Below are positions 9,937 to 22,554 of a DNA stretch of 64,000 nt, in pieces. Position 1 is the stretch's first letter, and each line of letters opens with the position of its first letter. The position numbers were made by a program, and so were the translations under genes. This DNA comes from Streptomyces sp. NA02950 (lineage in GTDB: Bacteria > Actinomycetota > Actinomycetes > Streptomycetales > Streptomycetaceae), in contig NZ_CP054916.1 in NCBI RefSeq assembly GCF_013364155.1, positions 9,268,001-9,332,000 of the forward strand. The letters run 5' to 3'. Below the pieces are notes generated by a model. It searched no databases, was not told the DNA's origin, and was given only the letters and a program-made list of their open reading frames with translations.

Positions 9937-12900
9937 ATGAAAGATGATGTACGTTCCCCTGGGCTTCGATTCGAAATCCTTGGCCCCTTGAGTGTGAGTT
10001 CCGATGTAACGAAGGTGGACCTCGGTGCGCCGAGGCAGCGCGCTCTGCTCGCCCTGCTGTTAATCCACGTGGGCAGCGTGGTATCTCTGCCCGTGATCAT
10101 CAACGCGATCTGGGGATCCAACCCACCGAGCAAGGTCACGGGGACGCTGCAGGCTTACGTTTCCCGGCTGAGGAAGCTGCTCCACGAGCATGATCGCTCC
10201 ATCCGACTCGTCCACCATCTCCAGGGATATCTGCTCGAAGCCGATGCGCAGCTGGTCGACGCCGCGGTCTTCGAGGCCAAGGCCAGGGACTGCCGGGAAT
10301 TGCTTAAGTCCGGAGATCTCGAAGTCGCTCGCTCGACAGCTTGGTCCGCGCTGGAGCTGTGGAAGGGCACTCCCATGGGCGAGTTGTACGGTTATGACTT
10401 CGCGGTGGCGGAAGCGGACCGCCTGGAACATCTCCGATTACGGGTACTGGAAGTGTGGGCCCAGGCGTGTCTCGAACTGCACGCCTATGGGGAAGTGACT
10501 CTCCGGCTCGGCGAGGAGCTTTGCCGCAACCCCGGATTGGAGCGGTTGGGTGGCCAGTTGATGGTGGCTCAGTACCACTCCGGTCAGTCGGCGGACGCTC
10601 TCTTGACGTATGAACGGATGCGCAATGCAGTGGCGGAGGACCTGGGGGCCGATCTCAGCCGGGAATTGCAAGCTCTGCACGGGAAGATTTTGCGTCAGGA
10701 ACTAGAGGCATCACCGGTCTCGGAGTCGGCAGGCCGGACCGCGCCCGCGCCGGGATCCGCCCCGGTACCTGCGCCGCCGGAATCGAAGAAACCGGCGCCG
10801 TCCGTGTCCCCACAGCCGGGTGACCGGCTCATCGGCCGTCAAGCGGAGATGCAGCGGCTGGAGAGACTGTTGGCGGGCGCCCGAAGCGGTCGTGGCCATC
10901 TACTGCTGGTCTGCGGCGAGCAGGGAATCGGAAAGACGCGGCTGTTGCAGCACTCGGAGCGTTGTCTTGCCGCCAGCGGGTTCCGGACGGTGCGCTCACA
11001 GTGCATCGGGGCCCTGTCGGCTCCGGGCTACTGGACCTGGGACCACGTCGTGAGACAGCTGGAGGTGGCGAGCGACGCGAGCATGGCTGTCGCCGCGGAC
11101 CTCGTCGCCCATGAGGACTGGCTGCCCGAGCAGCACCTCACCCACCAGATGCGGATCGTCCAGGCCGTGCTCTCCGCCGCGGAGCGGACACCGGCAGTGC
11201 TTCTGCTAGAGGACCTACATCTCGCCCCCGTGCCCGCACTGGAAGTGCTCCAACTGCTGGTCAAGCAGATCATCCGTGCCCGGGTCATGATATTGGCCAC
11301 CCTGCGCGACCACGAACTGGCGAAGAACCCAGCGGTACGACGCGCCGTGGGCCGTATCCTTCAGGAAAGCAGTAGCAGCCTCCTCCGACTGGAGGGGCTC
11401 GCCGAAGAAGAGAGTCACGAGTTGATCGCCTCGGCCTCGGGAGCGGCGCCCTCGCCCAACGAAGCCCTGCGGCTCCAGCGCGCCTCCGGCGGCAACCCAT
11501 TCCTCCTTCTCAGCATGGTCTCCGCGCAGACAACCGGAAAGCGGCTGCAGAGGTCATCTGTCCCCCTCGAACTACGCGAGATGCTGCATGGGCGACTGAG
11601 CGAATGCTCCCCGGGCACGCTCGACGTGCTCACCCTCTGCGCCGTGATAGGCATGAGCGTGCACCGTCCCCTGCTCGCGGACCTCCTGTCCACTCTTGAA
11701 CTGCCGCACACACTGATCGACGACGCGGTACAGACCGGCCTGCTGCGCCACGACCGGACCGCCGACGGCCGGCTCTCCTTCGTGCATGGGCTGACGCGTG
11801 ACTTCCTGCTCGACGATACGCAGCCGGTCACCCTCGCCCGGTGGCACCAGCACGTTGCCACCACCCTGGCCCTGCGGTTCCAGCCGGGTGACGATGCCGC
11901 TGAGATCCGCCGCCACTGCCTGGCAGCCGCCCGGCTCCTGGGTGCCCGCATGGGCGTGCGTCCTTTACTGACTCTGGCCGACCGGGAGCAGGCCCGCTTC
12001 GCCCATGCGGCCGCACTGCACTGGCTGGAAGGCGCGGCGTCGGTCGTTGCGGCGCTGCCCGGGGACCAGCAGACCTCTGCCCTGAAACTGCAGCTGCGCA
12101 AGCGGATGATACGGCTGCATGCCCTGATCGAGGGCTACGGCTCGGACCGGGTCGAGAAGATCCTCTGGCACGCTCAACAGCTGGAGCGCACCTTTGATCG
12201 CACACAGCCCACCGGACTGCTGCACATCCAGGCGATGAGCGCGATCACTGCGGGTCAGTACTCGCAGGCAGCGGAAATCGCCGTCCTGCTCTACGAGTTG
12301 GCCGACCACGGCGGCGGCCGGGCGGCCCGATCGGCGGCCTGTTACGTGGAGGGGGTCACCCTGTATGTGAGCGGCCGTCCGGACGAGGCGCTCGGCGCGC
12401 TGACACAGGGTGTCGAAATCATCGACTCCCTCTTGGACGCGTCCTGCGCGCCAACGCGGCTGAGCGCGCTGCTGAGGGACCAGCGCATTGACTACCGGGC
12501 CTACCTGGCGCTCAGCCACTGTCTCCGCGGCGATGAGATCCAGACCCAGCGCTACCGGTCGCAACTCCTTCACCTCACCCGGTCCGACCGCTATATCCGG
12601 CCCTGGGACCGGGCTTTCGCCCGGTATGTGGATGCCCTCATCGCCATCACCGAGGACGACGTACAGCGTGCCTGGCTGGCAGGCAGGGCGGGCCGGGACC
12701 TCGCCGTCCGCTGCCGGCTCCCTTTCTGGCACCGCATGCTCGCCGTCCCGCTCGGGTGGGCCGAGGTGCATCAGGGGATGCACGAGAGGGGGCTGGCCCG
12801 GATGCGGAAGGCGCTGCACGACTCGGCCCGGCACCGGACCCTGCTGCGCCGCACCCTTCACCTCGGGTTGCTCGCCGACGCTCTGCACCGTATGGGTGCC

Positions 12901-13131
12901 CACGACGAGGCACGGCGTACGATCACCTCCGCCGCTGAGGAAATCGAGGAGCGGGACGAATACTTCTGTTTCCTTCCCCAGTGGCCGTTCGCCCGACTGC
13001 TCGGTGAGTCCGACACCGGCAGCACGGCAGCGCACCAAGTCGATCACGAACGTCGTTTGATAGGTATGAGTAGGGTCGGGGACGGGCGCGGTGGCTTCTG
13101 CTCCGTTTCCAGCCCCCGCCGCTTCAAGTGA
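9937..13131 (+). CDS. AfsR/SARP-type pathway regulator, Cvm7-like
   Basis: A 1064-residue regulator. It has an OmpR-like DNA-binding domain (about 10-95), a bacterial transcriptional activation domain (about 100-245) and a Pro/Ala-rich linker (about 246-290). An AAA-type ATPase follows (Walker A CGEQGIGKT near 326, Walker B VLLLEDLH near 421), then a long helical TPR-like C-terminus. I start at ATG 9937; an in-frame TTG at 9925 is less likely. Three in-frame TTA codons (10060, 10438, 11965) imply dependence on the bldA tRNA. In S. clavuligerus the clavam cluster carries a regulator of this kind called cvm7, so control of the cluster downstream is the natural inference. The last 20 or so residues overlap transposase debris and may not be original. 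Confidence 0.9.
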   Translation: MKDDVRSPGLRFEILGPLSVSSDVTKVDLGAPRQRALLALLLIHVGSVVSLPVIINAIWGSNPPSKVTGTLQAYVSRLRKLLHEHDRSIRLVHHLQGYLLEADAQLVDAAVFEAKARDCRELLKSGDLEVARSTAWSALELWKGTPMGELYGYDFAVAEADRLEHLRLRVLEVWAQACLELHAYGEVTLRLGEELCRNPGLERLGGQLMVAQYHSGQSADALLTYERMRNAVAEDLGADLSRELQALHGKILRQELEASPVSESAGRTAPAPGSAPVPAPPESKKPAPSVSPQPGDRLIGRQAEMQRLERLLAGARSGRGHLLLVCGEQGIGKTRLLQHSERCLAASGFRTVRSQCIGALSAPGYWTWDHVVRQLEVASDASMAVAADLVAHEDWLPEQHLTHQMRIVQAVLSAAERTPAVLLLEDLHLAPVPALEVLQLLVKQIIRARVMILATLRDHELAKNPAVRRAVGRILQESSSSLLRLEGLAEEESHELIASASGAAPSPNEALRLQRASGGNPFLLLSMVSAQTTGKRLQRSSVPLELREMLHGRLSECSPGTLDVLTLCAVIGMSVHRPLLADLLSTLELPHTLIDDAVQTGLLRHDRTADGRLSFVHGLTRDFLLDDTQPVTLARWHQHVATTLALRFQPGDDAAEIRRHCLAAARLLGARMGVRPLLTLADREQARFAHAAALHWLEGAASVVAALPGDQQTSALKLQLRKRMIRLHALIEGYGSDRVEKILWHAQQLERTFDRTQPTGLLHIQAMSAITAGQYSQAAEIAVLLYELADHGGGRAARSAACYVEGVTLYVSGRPDEALGALTQGVEIIDSLLDASCAPTRLSALLRDQRIDYRAYLALSHCLRGDEIQTQRYRSQLLHLTRSDRYIRPWDRAFARYVDALIAITEDDVQRAWLAGRAGRDLAVRCRLPFWHRMLAVPLGWAEVHQGMHERGLARMRKALHDSARHRTLLRRTLHLGLLADALHRMGAHDEARRTITSAAEEIEERDEYFCFLPQWPFARLLGESDTGSTAAHQVDHERRLIGMSRVGDGRGGFCSVSSPRRFK

Positions 13132-13480
13132 AGTGGGCCGCCGACGAGGTGCCGGTGGCGCGGGAGCCAGGGGCCGCGGGCCTGCAGGCGGGGGTGCATC
13201 CGGTCCCGGGCGAGGACGTCGGCCCAGCCGTAGCGGATGGTGTCGCAGGTAGTGGCGGCGTCGGGCGTATGCCCCGTTTCAGGCTTGGCGAAGGTGAGGA
13301 CACCGCCATGCTTGCGGGGCTGCCCGCCGCGCGGGGTGGAGCGGCGCCGTCCGGCGTCGCGGAGCATGACCCCGGTCCGAGCGCAAGCCGGCCGACCAGC
13401 CCAACGGGCAGGCCGATGCCGCTCCGCTGTCCGGCAGGCCCGCGGACCGCTGGTGGAAGCAAGGTGTGCATCGGCAAACC
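13044..13480 (-). pseudogene. Transposase remnant
   Basis: On the minus strand the frames read GGQPRKHGGVLTFAKPET, then DTIRYGWADVLARDRMHPRL. This is the pattern of a family of actinobacterial transposases (GRPRKHG...F..PETW, then YG.A.A.AWDR.HP.L). Upstream, SDRVMLRDAG continues it in a shifted frame. Both ends are missing. It separates the regulator from cvm3 and overlaps the regulator's last codons. Confidence 0.65.
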
Positions 13481-13499
13481 ACTGGACCGGCGGCAGAGG

Positions 13500-14066
13500 T
13501 CAGACCGGCCGGGCGGGTTGTCCGGACCGGGCAGCGTCGCTCCCCTCAGCGAAGTGCCCGTAGTCACCGCGCAGAAACACCAGGGGTGGACCGGGCCGCT
13601 GGACCCCGAGGTCGTGGACCGCGCCGGTGACGAACCAGTGGTCGCCCGCCGCCACCTCGCCCGCCACTTCGCAGTCGAACCAGACGAGCGCGTCGAGCAG
13701 GACGGGGGAGCCAGTGGCGGTCTCCTGATGGGGCACCTCCCAGCGGTGGGGATCTATGGTGGCGAAGCTGCGGCAGACCTGCTCCTGGTCCGCTCCCAGC
13801 ACATTGACGCAGAAACGGCCGGCCGCCCGGATTCGCGGCCAGGTGGTCGAGGACTGCGAGGGAAGGAAGCCCACCAGCGCAGGGTGCAGCGACACCGAGG
13901 TGAAGGTGCCCACCACCATCGCGGGTGGGGGCTGCTCCGGTGCCGGACGCGGCCCGGTGACGAGGACCACCCCGGTGGGGTAATGGCCGGCCACCCAGCG
14001 CAACCGCCCGGCAGCCACGGACTCCTGGCCGCACTGCACGGAACTGCCCTGCACGGAACGGGACAT
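13500..14066 (-). CDS. cvm3: Flavin reductase-like protein, Cvm3-like
   Basis: A 188-residue protein of the HpaC/flavin reductase domain family: VAGHYPTGVVLVTG, then MVVGTFTSVSLHPALVGFLP, and FCVNVLGADQEQVCRSFA. The ATG at 14066 has AAAGGAG at ideal distance. It would supply reduced FMN to a partner, most likely the luciferase-type monooxygenase Cvm5 encoded in the same cluster. S. clavuligerus has the same cvm3 flavin reductase next to cvm2 and cvm1. The frame is also open upstream into the broken gene at 14148-15175. Confidence 0.85.
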   Translation of the reverse strand: MSRSVQGSSVQCGQESVAAGRLRWVAGHYPTGVVLVTGPRPAPEQPPPAMVVGTFTSVSLHPALVGFLPSQSSTTWPRIRAAGRFCVNVLGADQEQVCRSFATIDPHRWEVPHQETATGSPVLLDALVWFDCEVAGEVAAGDHWFVTGAVHDLGVQRPGPPLVFLRGDYGHFAEGSDAARSGQPARPV

Positions 14067-14147
14067 ACGGTCTCCTTTGCTCCGGTAAGGAGAGGTGCCG
14101 TAGGACTTGGCCGCGGCACCTTCCCGACCCGCTGAGCCGACGGCCAA

Positions 14148-15175
14148 CGGGCGGGCTGCTCGGCGTAAGCCACGCCCGAGGAAGGCCCGGACCAGCTCGG
14201 CGACGTCCGTGGCGACCTTGCCGGAGCCGCGTCGCGCCGCAGTGGTCGGGCCAGCAACTCGGCCACCTGCGCCATGTCGTTCTCCTTCATGCCCAGCTGG
14301 TCAGTCCCTGGGTGCCGAGGCTGCAGGCCCGGCCACGTCGAAACCGCGCCCGGCCGGTTCGCCGGCCAGGCGGCGGGCGTGGCGATGACCTGGTGCGCGT
14401 AATCAACCTGGTGCGGCAGCAACTCCTCCAGCGTGATCGCCAGGCTGCCGACCGTCGCGGAGTGGGAGCTCGACGCCGGGAAGGGAATCCGTGCCGCCAT
14501 CTTCTCCGCGCGGGAATTCCTCTTGGTGACCAGGAGTCCGTTCTGCGTGCCGGGCAGCGTCTTATGCGTACTGTCGGAGACGCCGTCGAGGACCAGGGTC
14601 TGGGGGCTGCGGGGCTTGCGGACAGCAGACCGAGCAGGTGCGAGGCGTCCAGACAGATGAGCGCGTCGGGCACGGCGGCCCGTAGCGCCCGGGAGTCGGG
14701 GAAGCGCAGCGCCGTGGAGGCGTCCAGGTAAACCACGTCGACCGAGTGCTCCGCGATCCGCGCCGCGAGTGCCGTACGCCGGATCTCCAAGCGTTGCCGA
14801 GTGGAAGGGGCGGAAGTCCACCTGTAGCCGAAGCCCTGGCAGGTGGTGACGGCAGCGTAGTGGCCGCCGTCGGCGGGGGCTGGCACCATCACCCGGCCGC
14901 CGGGTGGGCCCGCCGCAGTGAGCACGGTGTGCATGGAGTGCAGCCCGGACAGGAACCGCACGAAGGCGTGCCGGGCCCCGTAGAACTCCTTGATGAGGTC
15001 CACGCAGTGGCCGTAGACGTCCTTGAGCCACGTGACGTCGCCGTAGACCGCCACCGGCGTCTCCGAGTACGGATAGTGGTTGACCGCGTCGGTGGCGAGG
15101 TCCGTGGCGAGAGTCGGTTCTCAACCGGAAGAGGTTGAGGCTGGGCCTGCGCTGCGAGGCGGTCGGCACGTTCAT
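14148..15175 (-). pseudogene. Frameshifted SHMT/threonine-transaldolase-like PLP enzyme (orfA-like)
   Basis: The ATG at 15175 has a good AAGGAG site, but the protein is spread over three frames. The N-terminus reads MNVPTASQRRPSLNLFRLR. After a shift near 15110 it continues DAVNHYPYSETPVAVYGDV through LICLDASHLLGLL. Near 14615, at a run of five C, it returns to the first frame with the PLP-lysine motif STHKTLPGTQNGLLVTKR. Near 14225 a third shift leads to DVAELVRAFLGRGLRRAARP. The family is serine hydroxymethyltransferase-like fold-type I, which includes transaldolases. S. clavuligerus alanylclavam orfA is annotated as a hydroxymethyltransferase. Either the gene is dead or the sequence has indel errors. 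Confidence 0.75.
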
Positions 15176-15220
15176 CAGTGCTCCTTGGCTGGGGAAAACG
15201 GAGGGGAACCGGGGAGCGCG

Positions 15221-15676
15221 TCACAACCACGGGTAGCGGGCAACGTCCTTGCCCGCGTAGTCGGGGTCCAGGTAGATGAACGCCCGCTGGATGAGGAAGT
15301 CCCGTACCTCGAAGACGCCGCACCAGCGCCCGGCGCCCCACTCGGGCACACCCACCCGCCAGGGACCGTCGCGGTGCTCGCCGTGCGTGGTTCCCTCGAC
15401 GGCGAGCAGATCGGTCCCGGTGGTGATCCAGTTGAAGGACCAGAAGTGGTGCGTGACCGATGTGACTGTGCTCCCGAGACCGCTGAACATCCGGGCGATC
15501 TCGGACGTGCCGTGGGCCAGTCCCCATTTCGGGAAGAAGAAGTCGGCGTCCTCGGCGAAGAAGTCGAGCACGGAACTCCCATGCCTGCCGATCCCACCGT
15601 TGTCGAAAGCCTTGAGATATGCGGTGATGACGGCCTTGCGCTGCTCGTCCGTCATGACAGCGGGTGCCATGGGCAT
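15221..15676 (-). CDS. cvm2: SnoaL-like protein, Cvm2-like
   Basis: A 151-residue SnoaL/NTF2-fold protein (AVITAYLKAFDNGG near the start, then HGTSEIARMFSGL, and a C-terminal half rich in Trp). Members bind small hydrophobic substrates in a conical pocket and act as cyclases or isomerases. I chose ATG 15676 because GGAGG lies about seven bases upstream. It lies in the same minus-strand series as cvm1 and cvm3, as in S. clavuligerus, where these are 5S-clavam genes. The exact reaction is not known to me. Confidence 0.85.
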   Translation of the reverse strand: MPMAPAVMTDEQRKAVITAYLKAFDNGGIGRHGSSVLDFFAEDADFFFPKWGLAHGTSEIARMFSGLGSTVTSVTHHFWSFNWITTGTDLLAVEGTTHGEHRDGPWRVGVPEWGAGRWCGVFEVRDFLIQRAFIYLDPDYAGKDVARYPWL

Positions 15677-15830
15677 GAACGACCTCCGGATGTGCCGGGA
15701 ATCTGCGGGAGGGGGCGCCGCACTCACGGGACGGCGTCGTCGTTGCGGCCGCCCGGCGGACATGCTCCACCGTCGCAGGGCGGTCTTGCCGCGGGCTTGA
15801 CGTCCCGCTGCGGCCCGGCCTTGCAAGCAG

Positions 15831-16826
15831 TCAGTTGCCGGTCATGGCGAGCATCGCGGGCGCATAACGCTCCCCGTGGACCGGGACGGCGATCGCCTCC
15901 GCCACCGCCGCCCGGGCGGCCTGGTCCAGCTGCACCGAGGCCGCGGCAAGGTTCTCGGTCAGGTGGCCCGGGTCGCTGGTGCCCGGGATGGGGACGACGT
16001 CCGGGCCGCGGTGGTGGAGCCAAGCCAGGGCGAGCTGGGCCAGCGTCAGGCCGAGGCCGTCGGCGACCGGGCGCAGCCGGTCCAGCAGCGACTGATTGTG
16101 TGCCAGGCCGACGGCGCTGAACCTCGGCTGACTGCGGCGGAAGTCCTCGGCAGCCAGGTCGTCGATGGTGTGGATGCCTCCGGTCAGGAAGCCGCGGCCC
16201 AGCGGGGCGTACGCCACGATGCCGATGCCCAGCGCGCGGCTGGCAGGCGCCACCTCGGCCTCGATGTCCCGCGACCACAGGCTCCACTCGCTCTGCACCG
16301 CGGTGACCGGGTGCACCGCGTCAGCCCGGCGCAGCGTGCCCGCGGAGGGCTCGGACAGCCCGAAGTACCGGACCTTGCCCTCGCGCACCAGCTCCGCCAC
16401 CGCGCCCGCAGTCTCCTCCACCGGGACCGCCGGGTCGATCCAGTGTTGGTAGTACAGGTCGATGTGGTCCACGCCAAGGCGGAGCAGTGAGCGTTCACAG
16501 GCCCCGCGCACATAGGACGGCTTGCCGCACAGCCCCTGGAACCCGCCGTCGGCGGAGCGCACCATGCCGAACTTGGTGGCGATCACGACCTCGTCGCGGC
16601 GTCCCGCTACGGCCTGGCCGAGCAGTTTCTCGCCCGCGCCCAGGCCCTGGACATCGGCGGTGTCCAGCAAGGTGACCCCGGCGTCCAGTGCGGCGCGGAT
16701 CGTGGCGAGCGACCGGTCCGGCTCCGCACGGCCGTAGAAGTCCGTGGTCGGCAGGCAGCCCAGCCCTTGGGCACTGACGTGCAGATCGCGCAGTGCGCGG
16801 ACCGGGGGACGCATGGACGCGGGCAT
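15831..16826 (-). CDS. cvm1: Aldo/keto reductase, Cvm1-like, lacking the catalytic Tyr
   Basis: A 331-residue (alpha/beta)8 aldo/keto reductase: GLGCLPTTDFYG, LLDTADVQG, VVIATKFG, DLYYQHWID and GIVAYAPLGRGFLTGG in family order. Of the Asp-Tyr-Lys-His tetrad, Asp (DTAD), Lys (ATKFG) and His (YYQHW) are visible, but the Tyr position is Gln (DTADVQG where DTADVYG is usual). The ATG at 16826 follows GGAGGTTCCGCC. It is divergent from ceaS. In S. clavuligerus cvm1 is a 5S-clavam gene, so a reductive step on an aldehyde or ketone was expected; the missing Tyr makes that uncertain. Confidence 0.88.
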   Translation of the reverse strand: MPASMRPPVRALRDLHVSAQGLGCLPTTDFYGRAEPDRSLATIRAALDAGVTLLDTADVQGLGAGEKLLGQAVAGRRDEVVIATKFGMVRSADGGFQGLCGKPSYVRGACERSLLRLGVDHIDLYYQHWIDPAVPVEETAGAVAELVREGKVRYFGLSEPSAGTLRRADAVHPVTAVQSEWSLWSRDIEAEVAPASRALGIGIVAYAPLGRGFLTGGIHTIDDLAAEDFRRSQPRFSAVGLAHNQSLLDRLRPVADGLGLTLAQLALAWLHHRGPDVVPIPGTSDPGHLTENLAAASVQLDQAARAAVAEAIAVPVHGERYAPAMLAMTGN

Positions 16827-18901
<2,075 letters not shown>

Positions 18902-18902
18902 C

Positions 18903-20426
18903 ATGGCCCGGACGCTGCCTTCCGCCACCGGCTTCCTGGCCGCAGTCCAGCAGGACGGTGGCCAGGTCCCGCAGCCGGCCTTCGCTTCGCTCGGCTCCCG
19001 CACCGAGGAACGCGAGGAACGGCACGGCCACACGCTGCACACCAGGTTGCTGCATGCCGGGGCGCCGGAAGCCGCCCGGGCATGCGGACCGGGGGCAGCG
19101 GTGGTGTTCGCCGGAGAGCTTTACAACCAGGCCGAACTGCGGTCGCTGCTGCCGCGCGGCACCGACCCCGCCGGTGACGCCCAGCTCGTCCTCGCGCTCT
19201 TCGACACCTATGACCTGCACGCGTTCCGGCTGCTCAACGGGCGCTTCGCAGCGCTGGTGCACGGCGAGGGGCGGATCGTACTCGCCACCGACCACGTGGG
19301 CTCGGTGCCGCTGTACCTGACGGCCGCGCTGGGCCGGGTGCTGGCCGCCACCGAGGCCAAGGCCCTGCGCACCGCCCCCATGGGGCTGCCGCTGCCTGCC
19401 GCCCGACCGATCCGCCGGCTTCCCGGGGTCCACCAGGTTCCGGCCGGAACGGTGCTGGAAGTAGTACTCGGCACGGGAACGTGCACCGCCCACCGGACCT
19501 GGGCGCCGCCGCACTCCCGCCGGATCACGGCGGAGGACGAGGCGGTGGCGGCCGTCCGCCGGGCCCTGGAGCATGCGGTGCGGGTGCGTCTGGGCCCAGA
19601 GGCACCTCTGGTGGTGCTCTCCGGCGGCATCGACTCCGCCAGCGTCGCGGCGCTGGCGGACCGGGCGGCCGGCCCGATCGACACCATCTCGATGGGCACG
19701 GACGACGCCGATGAGTTCTCCCAGGCGCGGATCGTCACCGAACACCTCGGCACCACGCACCGGGAACTCATCATCCCCACCGCCGACCTGCTGCGCCGCC
19801 TCCCGCACACGGTCTGGGCGGCGGAGTCCCTGGACCCCGACATCATCGAGTACCTGCTCCCGCTGACGGCCCTGTACCTGCGCCTGGACGGCACTGGGCG
19901 GCGCATCCTCACCGGCTACGGCGCCGACATCCCCCTGGGCGGTATGCACCGCGAGGACCGGCTGCCCGCCCTGGACACCGCCCTCGCCCACGACATGGAG
20001 ACCTTCGACGGCCTCAACGAGATGTCTCCGGTGCTCTCCGGCATTGGCGGCCACTGGTCCACCCACCCTTACTGGGACCGCGATGTGCTGGACCTGCTGG
20101 TCTCCCTGGAGGCAGGGATGAAGCACCGCTACGGGCAGGACAAGTGGGTGCTGCGGGCCGCCATGGGCGATGTGCTGCCGCAGGAGACCGTGCTCCGCCC
20201 CAAGCTCGGGGTGCACGAGGGCTCCGGCACCACCTCGTCGTTCAGCCGGCTGCTCACCGACGCCGGGGTCCCCGACGGGCGGGTGCACCACGCCAAGCGC
20301 CTGGTCGTCCAGGAGTTGTTCGACCAGGTGGTGGTGGCCGGGCGGCACCCCGACGAAGTGGCCACCGATGATGCGGTGCAGCTGGTCGTCGACCGGTTGG
20401 AGCGCCATGCACAGCCCATCCCGTGA
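18903..20426 (+). CDS. bls: Beta-lactam synthetase
   Basis: Closes the beta-lactam ring of N2-(2-carboxyethyl)arginine to deoxyguanidinoproclavaminate using ATP. The 507-residue protein resembles asparagine synthetase B. The N-terminal Ntn-like domain lacks the catalytic Cys, as in known BLS enzymes. The C-terminal domain has the PP-loop VVLSGGIDSASVAAL, and LRPKLGVHEGSG carries the lysine known to be essential in BLS. It starts one base after ceaS stops and is close to pah, so the three are clearly co-translated. Confidence 0.95.
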   Translation: MARTLPSATGFLAAVQQDGGQVPQPAFASLGSRTEEREERHGHTLHTRLLHAGAPEAARACGPGAAVVFAGELYNQAELRSLLPRGTDPAGDAQLVLALFDTYDLHAFRLLNGRFAALVHGEGRIVLATDHVGSVPLYLTAALGRVLAATEAKALRTAPMGLPLPAARPIRRLPGVHQVPAGTVLEVVLGTGTCTAHRTWAPPHSRRITAEDEAVAAVRRALEHAVRVRLGPEAPLVVLSGGIDSASVAALADRAAGPIDTISMGTDDADEFSQARIVTEHLGTTHRELIIPTADLLRRLPHTVWAAESLDPDIIEYLLPLTALYLRLDGTGRRILTGYGADIPLGGMHREDRLPALDTALAHDMETFDGLNEMSPVLSGIGGHWSTHPYWDRDVLDLLVSLEAGMKHRYGQDKWVLRAAMGDVLPQETVLRPKLGVHEGSGTTSSFSRLLTDAGVPDGRVHHAKRLVVQELFDQVVVAGRHPDEVATDDAVQLVVDRLERHAQPIP

Positions 20427-20467
20427 CGGACCCGTCACTCAGCGGACACACGAGGAGCAACCAGGGC

Positions 20468-22401
<1,934 letters not shown>

Positions 22402-22554
22402 CCCGCAGCAACGCGCCGGACCCGCGCGCGAAGGACTGGAAATCCCCCGCCGCGAGGCTCCGTTGCGCAACGCCGGCGCCGGAGTGCACGAGCATGGTAT
22501 GGATCAATGGAACGGCGCTTCGCCGCACCCTCGCCACCCAGGAGACGAACAGGC

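Noticed and set aside
14107..15138. Long plus-strand frames opposite the cvm3/orfA region
   Set aside because: Shadows of the minus-strand genes: Arg/Pro/Ala-rich, with no family motifs and poor starts.
14148..15175. Programmed frameshifting in the orfA-like gene
   Set aside because: Three shifts in different directions without slippery-site or stem-loop patterns fit decay or indel error better.
22402..22554. GTTGCGCAAC palindrome between cas and oat as a regulatory site
   Set aside because: A ten-base palindrome inside an apparent operon at this GC content is weak evidence on its own.
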